Positions 24,430 to 36,600 of a DNA stretch of 59,222 nucleotides are shown in pieces. The stretch is from Halocafeteria seosinensis. Taxonomy: Eukaryota > Sar > Bigyra > Bicosoecida. Each line of letters starts with the position of its first letter. Position 1 is the first letter of the stretch. The stretch lies in contig LVLI01000720.1 of NCBI GenBank assembly GCA_001687465.1, positions 1 to 59,222 on the forward strand. The letters run 5' to 3'. A program made the position numbers and the translations under genes. The notes beneath the pieces were generated by a model, which saw nothing but the letters and a program-made list of their open reading frames with translations, had not been told where the DNA came from and did no database searches.

Positions 24430-25570
24430 TTAGGTGGTCAGTGTGTGAAGGGAACAGCGCTTGGCAGTCGAACGATGTGACCGAATTGTCTCAGGCGCAT
24501 CGCTCTCTCTATTTGGAGTCCGAAGTGACCAGAGGGAACACGTTTGGCTGAAAGCCTGACAGACCTCTTCGGCTTTCGTGTCTTCGTCGTAGTTTGCCCA
24601 TTCCTGTTTATACCATGGATGGACCTCTATGACGCCGTCGGAATCCGTTTGCGGTCTATCTTCGTGTCTGAGAACAAAATCTGGCCAGGCGACTGTCACT
24701 TCCTTGTTGCTTGCTGTGGATTGGTACTCTCTTCCCAGAGATTCTTCTGGTTGTTCCTCAACGACGACATTTACCTCGTGCTTCCGTTCGAGCACTCTTC
24801 TGAACTTCACCCTCCTTAGTTGATTCTTTTTTCCTTGCTTCAACAATACACTTTTGAATTGTGGTCTCCAGTTAATAAACGAATCTATACCGGTACACTG
24901 CCGACGGTCTTCGTCCTCATTGTTTTCCGAGTTGAACAATATTTCCGTGGAGCTGCTTCCCGGACTTGCACCACTCACAGCAAAGCGAGATGAGCGTGGC
25001 TGTTCTTTCCTAACAAGTTTCTGTGTTGCTAGAGAGATGTGAGGACTAGAAGAGGTAGCCAAGTTGCCAATGGATGGCTCTTCTGCGGAAGTTGCCATGG
25101 TGTAGTCCTGTGCCCATTTCCAAGTTTTGTTTATCGTTTCAATTTTTTTGGTCATGATAGATGATATGGCGCTTACTGAGTATCTCCCGCTTACATCGTT
25201 TGACTGTTGCTGTACAGCATAGCCTCCTTTGCTCAGCGAAATGCAGCTGGAGTTCGTTTCCAAATCACATGCGGCTTCTTCCTGTGTGTAGTGTTTCCGT
25301 TTGGCAGTGCCCCAGCTTATTCTCTGCACTACGAGCGAATCAAATGAAAGTGTCTGCTTCCAGCGCAAACGTATTACCTATTCACTCATTCATTACCTTC
25401 GGTCTGCTCCAGAAAGCAGCGGATCTTGTAGCAACGGTGGGTCCTGGTATGGACTGAGAAAGAGGAATTTGAGAGTTCCAGTTCCGTACATCTCGATTCT
25501 CGTCAATAGCTGATAGCGGCTGTTGCTGTTTGGCAGCACCACGAGTCCTTCGAATTGGTCTGCGCAACAT
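24430..25570 (-). CDS. Unrecognised protein with RVxF-like PP1 motif
   Basis: Exon 1 is 25570-25397. Exon 2 ends at the stop at 24430. Two acceptors keep phase 0: after 25324 (73-nt intron, 355 aa) or after 25354 (43-nt intron, 365 aa). The longer intron fits the other introns in the window. The protein is polar, Ser/Gln/Glu-rich and probably disordered. The N-terminus is strongly basic (MLRRPIRRTRG). A basic segment near residue 226 reads LRRVKFRRV, which matches the RVxF docking motif for protein phosphatase 1. Several Ser/Thr-Pro and Arg-x-x-Ser sites are present. No enzyme domain or membrane segment is seen. It could be a nuclear or chromosome-associated regulator, but no family can be named. 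It converges with the poly(A) polymerase gene, 176 bp away. Confidence 0.58.
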
Positions 25571-25981
25571 CAATTGAAAGGAAATGATTGAAATCATGCG
25601 CTTGTATTGTTGTTTGGCCATATGTAGAATTGTGTCATTTGTCCGGTAGCAGTCTGAGAAACTGAAACGTACGTTTTGTAAGTTCGCGGTGGATTCATTG
25701 GGCTTTCCCAGATAAGCAATGTCAAAACATATTCGACAACAATGTTTATAATTGTCCATTTTCATGGGGTCGGACAAATTTAGTAGGAAAACGTATCTGT
25801 TTAGCTTCGGGACAGACGGAGAACAGGAATTGGAATTCTCGTTCCCCTCTGGGAACTCACCTTATTACTCAAGTTAGTCTTTGCGACTCCCGTTTTCCAT
25901 GGTGTCCCTTTATAGTGGCTCAAAGGCGGCGGTGCGAGTTTGGATCGGCTGTACGTCCAAAATGCGTCTACCGCCCGCCAT

Positions 25982-26007
25982 AACAGTAAATTAATTTATT
26001 TACTGTT
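25982..26007. repeat. Perfect 10-bp inverted repeat
   Basis: AACAGTAAAT (25982-25991) and its complement ATTTACTGTT (25998-26007) flank a 6-nt AT spacer. It opens the AT-rich stretch and could be a hairpin or a transposon end. Confidence 0.6.
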
Positions 26008-26049
26008 TGGGAAAACCCCCATAAAACATATATGAAGTTTATTTAAAAA

Positions 26050-26154
26050 TGGTCCGCTCTAGAAGATGAATACTTCCTAGCATTGAGGGCATATCGAGAT
26101 GGGCCCAACTCCCATAAAATATTTAATCAATTGGTTCAAAATGGGCTACCTTGA
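26050..26154 (+). pseudogene. Short Myb/SANT-like coding remnant
   Basis: A 34-codon open stretch reads WSALEDEYFLALRAYRDGPN and then a helix ending in LVQNGLP before TGA. The pattern of a Trp, an acidic ED pair, hydrophobic helix and second helix resembles one Myb/SANT repeat. It is closed upstream by TAA, has no ATG, and sits in AT-rich DNA. It may be a fragment of a transposon or dead gene. The match rests on one short pattern, so chance is possible. Confidence 0.3.
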
Positions 26155-27630
26155 ATAAACGAATAGCTCCTAAAACTTTATTATATCTGGGGGATGTGCG
26201 TCATTTACTTATCTATTGATGCAATAAATGAAAAGCAAAAAAGAAAGGACGAATGTCCAAGTACCAATTTCTTGACTGCTTTCTTTATCCCGGATGTGCT
26301 CTTTTGCTTCTTAGAGCTGGAAACAAGTTGTCTATTTGTTGCTGCTTCCTCCTCTCTTTCTCGACCGCGGCGTCATTGTAACTTCATTGAAAGAAGTCTA
26401 TCAGCACTGTTATGCTGCATTGATCGGAAATTGCAATTTGCAGTCCCATCGTGCGTTGTCAAGAAGCGCGTTATTTTGTTCTCTCTGGTAGATTTTTGTT
26501 GTTGTATCATATTATCCTGTGTAAGGAGTATAAGAGGGGGATCCACTCGTTTCTCGAGCCCAGGTTGATAGTTTTATTACCGTTTGCAGGAGATGATGCC
26601 GGAGAAATAAGCTTCTCGAGGAACCAACATGGCTGCTGCAACACATTGTACTATCTCCCGTCATAATCGTAAATCAATAGAGAGAGCGTGCGCTTTTGAT
26701 CACCGTAGAAGTTTTTGAATAAAGCTTTACATATTCTTCTTTTGCTTTGAAGTCTAAATACCATACTTGTATCAGTTCAGCCATCAACACAGATAACTAG
26801 TTTAGCCACTTGTCTAGTATACGTCTACTTAAAATGTCAGATACATTGTAGCAAGTTTCATAGAACAATGGCAAACAGTACAGTGTAGTGTACGGAAGCT
26901 AGTATCGGGCCCGCCTCAAGCTATGACAGTGGTACTTAATGAGCAGCTCAAGCGTAGCTTTCAAGAAGCTAGTTATTGTTACAGAGGAAAGGCACAACGT
27001 TGTGTATGGTGGTTGTATCGCTTTCGCATGGGTTTGTTGTGCGTCGGTGGTTAAGGAGTTGCGACGCTACTCGTAGTGGTGGTTCCTCTCATATCAAGGC
27101 CAAAAAGAAAGCAAAGAAAGTAGACTATAATTCATCCATTTTCTCTGCTCGCTTAGTTCGTCGCAACGGGGTACAATCAATGGGCGTCGCATATCGCACG
27201 CGAAGACTTGAGTGATGCTGTTTTCCGCACGGCATGTCCTGGGCAATCAAAAAAAAAAGAAAAAGGAAGAATTTAAATGCCTTTTTTAGGGGGTATTGCT
27301 AGCGACTCGGGAGTACTCATCGTATTGTAAAGGTACTACAGAAGATAAGGGAGCAGATATACAGGGAAATTTTGTTTGTCTTAGTTTATTGAGGCTCATA
27401 GAGCAAATAGACCCTGGGCAAACTAGAGCCTCTATTGCTGTTTGTATCGCTCCTCTCGTCGCGCATAAGGAATCCTTGACGAGTTAGTGATATTAAGGAG
27501 GGTTGTCTTTGGATACTCCACTTTTTGGCGCCTTCAGTGAAGGATTGGGGGGAAGATCGGCCATTGGACTTGGATGTGAGTTTGGTTGGTACCCAAGTGA
27601 AAGAAAAGATTGCATCCACGTTATCGTGAA

Positions 27631-30600
27631 ATGGAGGAAGTACGAAAGCAGCTTGCGGTCATTAACGACCAAGAATCCAATGTGGAGCAACTTTCGGTCG
27701 CCGTAGATATAGTTGCGGACTCGGTTGACATCGGTTTCACCACCGAATACAGGTAAGGAAGCTACCTTCATCCCCGGTTCTGCCTTGAAACTCTCACATC
27801 CCCCACTGTGCAGTGACTACGTAAAAGAGGTCATTCCAGCTGTCCAAAACCTTCTTCAGCAGAGATTACCTGTGCAATTTGAGCGAAATGAAACCTATCG
27901 TGTACGACATACTGCAGTGCTCATACTGTACCGACTACCGATGAAAACGCCTCTTGGAGACCACCTTGAGACAGTGTTGCCTCTTATTATGGATGTTATT
28001 GCCTCGGACAATGAAGAAAATGCCGTCATATGTATCAAAAAGTTTTACGAATTACAGCAGCACTTTCGATATTCAACGCATGAGCTGTTCAAGAAGTTCT
28101 ATCGATTTGCACTGAGCGGGTATATTGATGCTCTTGAGGTTGCAAACTATTTGTTTCCAGGGTCCTTCGAAAAACCAGCTTCAAAAAAGTCTTCGAAAAG
28201 TAGCAGCACAGTGTCACAGACATCTCATGAGCAGTTCCTGACTCGCCTTAGCTCTCAAATTGCGAAAAATTTCTTCTCTCAATACTCTGCGGACAAAATG
28301 ATCACAGGTGAAATTGTGCTGCCAGGGTGTTGCTCTTTCCGTGTACTGAGGGAGGTCCCGCTCGTGGCTAAGTTGATGTTTGGCATTCACAAACAAGAGC
28401 ATCATGCGAGTCAACGATCGTCGCGATCATCTGACGGTCAAACACAAGGGCAATCCGATGGACAGCGTAGAAGCGGAGACCAAAGCTCGAGCTTTGAAGA
28501 AATAATGAAGGACATTGGAGAACTACTGAAACAAATTGCAGCCTTTCTAAGCGCGAACGTGAGCGCCAGGAAAGGAGATCTTGACGTGACCGAGGGTAAC
28601 TCAGCGTACCCTCGACGGATCGAATTTGTTACAGCGCAAGTAAAGGGTCTTTTGTTTGCCGTATTTATGAGCAGTCGTTTCGAGGCCCACTTCCTAGCGA
28701 AGACATTGAGAATGCATTTATGTTTGCAATTGTTTCACAATATACCGATTGAAACCACAGAGCTTTGGAGTGACATGATCCAAATTTTCAAGGAATTGAT
28801 TAAGTTTCGCACGTCACCTAAAAGCAGCAGTTCGGACTCAGCAGTAGCCGGAGACACCACTATTGCAACGACAATGAGTGAGTTCATGACGGAGGCCAAT
28901 CGAGTAATGTGTAGTTCCACCATCAACGTTTATGTGCTCAGCCGTATATATGGGGTAATTCAAGAATTAGTGCTACAGCTTCAGGACAGTACTGACGTGA
29001 CGACGGGCGTACTTTTTTTGTGCAAGGGGCTAAATGATCATCGTCTCCCGCTAACATCACACTTATCGATCCTGAGTGGCCTCATACGAAGTGCAGGGAA
29101 ATTCGTCAAGCAGAATACTCTCCTTCAAGCGGAATCAAGACGCCTTCTTGGCGACGTGCTGATAACTATGATTAAAAAGGTAGGCAGCTTGTCTTATATG
29201 GTCCCATCTGTGATTCTTGCGAACAAACGAGCATGGAAGCGACTTGAACGGCTTCGACAAGAGGAAGCGCGTATGAACTCTCATTCAGTGTCTGTTGCTG
29301 CGATTAGCAGAGGGGATGTGCCGTTTAACGACCTTGAACAGGAGTGCCCGAAGACTAACTGGAATGAACTGTGTCGGACGACTCATGGACAGAGGCATGC
29401 AGGATGGAGTGCCGGCAGATACCACTTTTCCCTAGGTCATGACGTTGAGAGTGACGACGACGCTGAAGAAGCAAACGAGGAATGTATTAATCAGGCTGAT
29501 AATTTGTACGCGGACCCCACAAGCTCAAGATTGACTCCGAATAAGAAACCAAGCAAAGCCTCTCTTACCCCGGATGAGATGGAGATTTCGAGTGCCATCG
29601 AAGCTTCGGGATTGTTGAAAAGGTTGATCACTAACCTTATATCTGGCATTTGTACCACATCTTGGATCATCAGCAACTATGGAGAGCCTGAGAAGACCAC
29701 CTACGTCTCGGCTAATAGCTCAGGAAGCGGAAGGAAGACTGCCTCGCAAGACGAGAGTACGTCCAACCGTTTTACGGAGGAAGAGCTCATAATGTTTCGT
29801 CGGCTGTTATGTTGGGGACTTCGGTGTTTTCGGCTATTCTGCGCCCCTTCGGACAAATGGCCAAATCTAGACATTGCTAGTGATGAACTCTCACCGACAA
29901 TGCATGAGTTGACATCGGTAGATGAAGAGACAGCGTCACTGTTTCACTCGTTTGCTCATATTTTTTCGATGTTCCGTGAAACGGTCTTACATGACGTATT
30001 GAGAGGTATGATGCCGTTTATTTTCCGTCATATGCTAATTTGCCCTCAGTTGATCTTGGTCATGAGTAGATGGCTTATCCTTGAGAGTACGGCGAAGCCA
30101 TTCACACGCCTTCTTGCTGATTTCTTAACTAAGCATGTCCATCTTCTAAACCCTGTGGATCCGCATATGGCGGTTAAGCCTGTGGAGACTGTTATCTCTT
30201 GTGTGTCGCGGCAGGAAGGGAAATCAACCGTGGATGGCCATTCGTCATTATGTTCGAAGGCGTGTCGTATTCCTATTTTAACGAACTCACGGCCCTTGGT
30301 GTACATGCCGGGGTTTATCGACCTTGTCCACCCTGCAGCACCGTTTGTTTCTGAGGTCACGTCCTTGTCGCTTTTCCCGGCACCCTTGAGGGCGTTCATA
30401 ATACGATGGCTGCTAGACAAAATGTTTTCAACGGTGTCGAAGAATGAGGCGTTAAAGGCGGAGTTGAAGGACAACGTCGTTATTTTAGTCACGGGAATAC
30501 TTCGAGACGCCTTTGCCACGTCAGACCCAGATGGCCATCTCCTTGTATTAGCTAACGTTTTCTCGAGCTTCAGCCGGACAACCTCTGCAGCACGTTCGTT

Positions 30601-33600
30601 AACCATTGATGCTCCTGAAATTGCCCGACTTCTCTTGCGCAATCTGCTTTCGTTACATTCAGTCGTTAGCAAAATGGAGCAGAAAGATAAGATAATTGAG
30701 CTATGTTTGAGTATGCCGGCAAAGCTGAGCACTCAGCTACCTAACCTGGCGTTTCTTGTGCGCCCGTTACTTCTGGGATTAAATAGCAAGAACCCCCAAA
30801 CTACGAATGCAGCACTGCAAATATTCAGAACGTGGGCAGAAAGGCTGAACCCCGATTATCTATTCCCAATACTGGATCAAGCCTCGGGAACGTTGAAAGA
30901 TATCCTTGGCTCCCTGTGTAATTTCTTGAAACCAAACGCTGCAAAAGAATTGGCCAAACAAAGTCTCAACATTTTGGGTCTTTTGGGTGGCCGGAATCGT
31001 TGGCACCTCATAAAGCCACCTTGCCTTTCAACAATTGTTCCTCGGGGCCGGGGGAACGACATTACTTCCTCTATTCCTTACAAAGATGACAGCGGCTCAG
31101 TTTCGTTCCGGCTGGGAAAGTTAATCTCTCTTGCGTTCTTGCAGTTAAACAGGGACGTGGAGTTTACAAAAGAATGTAGCAAATGTAATTCGTACCAAGA
31201 TTCCGCTCCCTGCAACGGACATAATCCAAGAGAAGCCACCTCTTCACCGTCCTATCGATATCGCAGTGCTGTAGAAGCCGTGGAGCGGGCTGGCAGAACT
31301 TCCTGGTCCGACAGCGATTCTGATTCTGACGATCTTGTAGAATCCGACAAAGACGACGGCAGCTACACGAAGGCTGCTACTGAAAGTATCCGGATCGACG
31401 AGCGCCGAAGGCACTCGAAAAAGGCGTCATGGCGCTTCATCAAAAGCATTGCAGACCGGCTCATTGAAAAGCGCAAGTGGAATCAAGACGGTAAAGAGAG
31501 ACTCAAATACTTGTGCAGCCAGTCTGATATATTGAATCACACAAATAATCTCAGTAATGACCAGAAGGCACCCATCCCAAACGAGGGTTCTGGTGAGACG
31601 GATAGCGATGTTGGAAGCGCACACCGAAACCAGTTTGTGTCATCAGATATGGTTCGCAAGGTATTTCTTTCCATAGCTATCGCATCAGTAGATCGAGATT
31701 TTTCTTCTTCGGCGCGACGAGTGCTTGATGATCTCGTAGAATGTTTTGCTTTAGACTGCGTCGCTGAAGGCGTTGACCTTATCCGCAATTCTGGACGGCT
31801 AGTGACGGGCGCAGCACGTACTCAGGGTGATTTGAGCAGAGCTGTGCTAGTCGAAACCATAATTGGTTTGGCATGCGGAAACTCATTGAATCAACTCTTG
31901 CCAGTAGCCATTGATATTTTATACAAGGTATTTGCGACGTTTGACAGCATTTGCGATGGTTGTGTGGTGAAGAGAGCCAAAGGTAACTTTTTGGTAACCG
32001 GACCAACGGGGTACTTTTTCCGATCTTTCACGCTGTATACAGCTCATGCAGTCTCTGTCCATGCATGGCAAGCTCAGATTGGTTCATTGTGCTGTTTGTT
32101 GGCTTCTATGAAATTGTTTCCCCTTGAATGGACTCATACTTATCAAGATGTGATCATGAAGTGTAGTTTCCATGCATTGAAACAGCATACGATGTATTTT
32201 GCGGGTTCGGTTTGTTATGCTGCACGGGCTACCCTTGACTGCTTATTTAGGCTGCGATACTTGAGCGAAACGTTTTACCGTCGGCGTCATTTAAGGCAGT
32301 TGCCCGACGATGCATTGTTGCTTCGAATTAAGATACCCTCAGAGGCCGCTGCATCCAGTTTATTCGTAGCTTTTGCGTGGAAACCGGGAAGGGGGACGCG
32401 GAAGGATGTTATTAGCAGTATCCGCGAAGAGTTGCACGCGTTCTCCAGCACAACGTTATCGGAAGAGGACGTCTCAGGTCTCGACCAGGAAGATCTCTTC
32501 AACTCCCGTGTTTCCCTGAAAGGGACCTTAGTGCCATTGGGCTTTTACTTGGGGGAGGATGCAACAACCATTGTCATCACTTCTTGCAATGAAGTACAGA
32601 GTGCATTTCTACAGCTACAGAACTTATTCGAGTCCCTCTTGAAAAATAAGGGGAACATCTCTGGCACCACTAGCGTAATTGACCAAATGACTCTTGCGGA
32701 AACATCAACCCTCTTGATTGGCGGTCTGCCAGTGCATGAAGTGCGGTCTCCTCTTGATGAACTGGGGTCGGGTGGCCGCGGATCTACATCGCCCCAGTCG
32801 GAATATGCAGGTACTACACCTAATACCCGTAATGCTCGGATAGTGCCGCACGTTTTGCTGTGCGATAAGACAAGGGCATCCTTCAGCAACGCTGTCGATT
32901 TGGCTGCCTATGAATTGGTGAGCTTCTGTGGGACGGCGAGACACGCATCGTGGGTGTTCTTGCTTCGTTTGGCGAAGCTGGTCCGTGGTAGTGTTGAAGA
33001 ATTGTTAGAACATGAGGGAAGCGTTGACTGGAAGGATTTATTAGCTCGCAAGCTATATCGCTATTCGTTTAGTACCCTCTCGGCGAAAGATAAAATTGGT
33101 CAATTGAAGGCTATCTATTTCCTGTTAAAGAAGATGCCAGGCCAGTTTCCAGTGAACTCGTATACTGTTAAATGCTTGCAGGGAGCCGTTGAGGAATGTA
33201 AAAAAGAAGACATAAAGAGTCGATTCACAAGGGAAACCGAAGTACAGGCCCCGGAGGGCCGCTGTACGATTGGAGCAGACGCTGATCCGGAAGACCTATA
33301 TTCTCTGAAACTGGCAAGTTCTCCGATTCCTTATCAATGGCCCGATCCCTTTGCGCTTGGGTGGCCGACGTTTGACATCTCAGTTTACGTCTCGCATCGG
33401 TACGATCTTCAAAATGCGAAAGCACGATGGTATACACGCGGGAATGGCAACCTACCCCCTTCGGAGTCTCCATTGATGAGATCAACGGATGAGCAGCAGT
33501 GCCCGCCTATCTATGTTCCTGGTATAAGTGATGGATCGATTGTAGATGAGTTCAATAGCTTCTCTGACAGTGCGAGCATTCGGCAGGGAGCCGATCGCCG

Positions 33601-36600
33601 CACAACGCAACAGTCCTTGTTTGAGCCGCTGCTCTTCTCTAATGCAGTGTCTTATTCTTATTCGCGGAGTAAGTCCCCAGGTCAACAGAGTAAGGAAAGA
33701 TCGGAACAAAATGCAGCAAGTCCCACACAGACTCCTATTCGACGTTTCTTGCAAACCAAATTCTATGAAGCAGGGACGTTACTAAAACTGTCTCAACCGG
33801 CAAACTCATCTATAGCTTTCGACCTCCTCGCATGTAGCTCGTTCGCTGCTGCCACAGCTTGCCCCTTAGACTTTGGTGACTTCTTAACCAAGAGAGGAGA
33901 TGGTGATTACTCTGTTGGGGGAGGTCTCTGTACTGTTAGTAAGGAGGGTATCGATGGCAACCATAGGGATGCGACTAATGAGGAGGCTGATGTGGTACCG
34001 TCTGAACTGGAAGCATTGTTCAGCCGACGGGATAATTGCCTCTACCCTTATCCTTGGGATTCCAGCATTGCCACACGAGCATTCCAAGATTCTGGCACTT
34101 ATGACGTTATGTCACTATCTTCTGCCGCTAATGCTCATGAAAAGGTGAACTTTACGCATCCTACGTATGCTGAAATACTGTACATTACTGTGGCAGAGCT
34201 TATTGCAATTATTTATCATGAGCCTGCAACTAGAAAGTTTGGTGGCAAAGAACAGCAGGGTGTTAGTACGCAAGTCGTTGCTGACAGGGAGATCGACGAT
34301 GCGCTCCAGAAGACTTGCCAGGATGCACTTTCATCTCTATTCGACTGTTTTATCTCATCTAATACTGCAGTGATCGCTTCTGTGTACGAATCTCTGAAAT
34401 TGGTCTTTGAGTTCTATACCCAAACTAACGGTGTACAGAAGGTGTTAAACAGCGTTAACCTTAAGGACTTTTTGCGGCCGTTGATTGAGAATTTGTCTTT
34501 GCCGCTAGACCGCATCGATATCAAATGCTCTGTTGGGCTGAGTTACGTCCTTTTGTTGCACCCAACCATGTTTGAGAACAAACTTCGGGACAAGGTTATC
34601 AAAGACTTAAAAACATTGTGTGACCCTGCTCAGCAAACGTCGTATACAGTGCAACCCGGTTTGATAACGTCTCTGCTATCCCTGATACATTTCTTTCCAT
34701 CCAATGAGGGAATAGTATCAGATGTTTTACATATATATCTGTCTCTTTCGCGGGATTTTTTGTCTCACCGGATTTCGTCCATTTGCTCACCGTTTCTTCA
34801 ACCGGTGTCCCGCATACTGTCCAGCCATCCTCAGGAAACCATTGAAACATTCCTGACTGCCCCGAAGGAGACATTACTTATCCCCGAAGGCAGTAGTCTT
34901 CTTCTAAATCTGCTGCGACACCCAGTGGGGAAGGCGCTCCGCGCTGAATTGACAAGTGACCATGGAGTGAAGCTTATCATGGACAAGCTGTTAGACGCCC
35001 CTGATTTTATGGTCGATGCGGCTTCAAGCGGCCCAATCAAGGCTGAAAATAGTAGAAAAGCGAACCAGCTTCGATACTATGGCATGAAAATCATTCGCGT
35101 GATTACGAAGAACTCGCCTCGTATTCTCTCATTTCACAAACACGCGCTAGCGTCCAAGCTGAAGACAATATGGCTCCAATTCTGCGAGTGCAATCCTGCC
35201 TCCGTAAACTTCCGGAATGCATCCAAAAGTGCTCGGTTATGCGTTAAGATTTTGTTGAGTTACGTGCGGATGTTTCCTGTTGAAACCAGCGTAATTTTCT
35301 CTCTGCTTTGCGCGTTTCGTATCCCTACACTTACGGACTTTTCCTTTCTTCAGACGTTTTTCTTGAGGGAGCTCCCCTACTCTACACCTCTACCGCTGAG
35401 ACGGCAATATGTAAAATATTTTCTGCATCTTGTTTCGTCAAACGCAACGGATGATTCTATGAAGTGTATAGCCCTGCGTTTGTGGATTATCCCCTTGATT
35501 CGCGTATCACTTCGAGGCAGCTCTCGCAGCGGGACGCAGGAAGGTTCGTGTTCAGACGACATCGACATGGAGGGAAACGAGTGTGCCGACGGCACCGGAC
35601 ATTATGACGACGAAGAACAATGTATGGTGCGGCGTCTGTTTACCCAAAAAATGCTCCATGACCTCGTGGAAACCTTGTATACTGAGAGAGAGGGGGTGAG
35701 AGGTAGTCCGGAGTTACATACCCAACTGCTTCGCTTAGGTTGCCTTCTTCTTTATCATGAAAAGGATGGCATGTCAGCCCATAAGAAGACTATGATAACC
35801 TACGGGTATCATCAAGCGAAGGGCGACGAAATGGATGTTCGTGCCTGGGCACTACTTTTCATTTCGATATTTCTGAGCTCCTACTCCGGGCATTTGGATT
35901 CTGACGCAGCTGTAAACACGTTTGTGCGGGCGCTCCGCACCCCGTTTGGGTTGGATACGGATACATCTGTTACCTGTAGACCCCAAGAAAGCTCCCAACT
36001 CAGTCTCGTTAGCAGTAAGCTTGCACAGAAAGCATTACACATTACAACAGGAGAATTAGTCAAGCAGTTTGAGCAACCAGTGTTGAGTCGTGCAACGAAA
36101 TACTCACGCTTAATTCTTTGTGAAAAGTTCAGGCCCCTTCATGTTACACACGTTTGGCAGGTCGTTCGAGAACATGAGGGGCTGTTTTATCAGTTTCGGG
36201 ATGAGTTTGTACCGGTCTTGATACATCATCTCACTACTTTGGCCGTCCCTTCTAGCAGCGGGGGCCAAACCCCTGTATTCGGCATAGACTTGGTGACGAT
36301 TTTCATCAACTGGGAGGTACGGGAACGAAAGGAGAATCTAATTTCTGCTGAAAAGGATGCCAATGGGGTCATCAAAAGCACATGTAGTGGTCTGGCAAGC
36401 CGCTTCCGGGAAGAGACGACACAGCATGCCAGTATAACCATTGTCAATTTTCTGATTCGTGCAGCGGTAGTAACATGCCAGAAGAAGGATATGAAAGGTG
36501 TATCGCGACGGTGTATTCGCTTGTTGCATGTAGCCTTGTACCTGTGGCCGAATGTGACCATAAGCGTAGAGGTCTTCCAGCACATGATTAGTGAAAGTTC

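Larger units (their letters stand above)
25571..27630. other. Two-kb intergenic region
   Basis: This separates the divergent unrecognised gene and Tra1. The part around 25980-26200 is AT-rich and holds an inverted repeat and a Myb-like remnant, listed separately. The rest has no open frame with protein-like character, and no tRNA, snRNA or rRNA was recognised. The 3' end must hold the Tra1 promoter and 5' UTR. Confidence 0.5.

Noticed and set aside
25324-25396. 43-nt intron alternative in the unrecognised gene (acceptor after 25354)
   Set aside because: It keeps frame but is much shorter than other introns here. The 73-nt alternative fits better, though this is not proven.
26194-26568. 124-codon plus-strand open frame between the unrecognised gene and Tra1
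   Set aside because: The composition is Cys/Phe/Ser-rich without domain pattern, and no splice or promoter context supports it.
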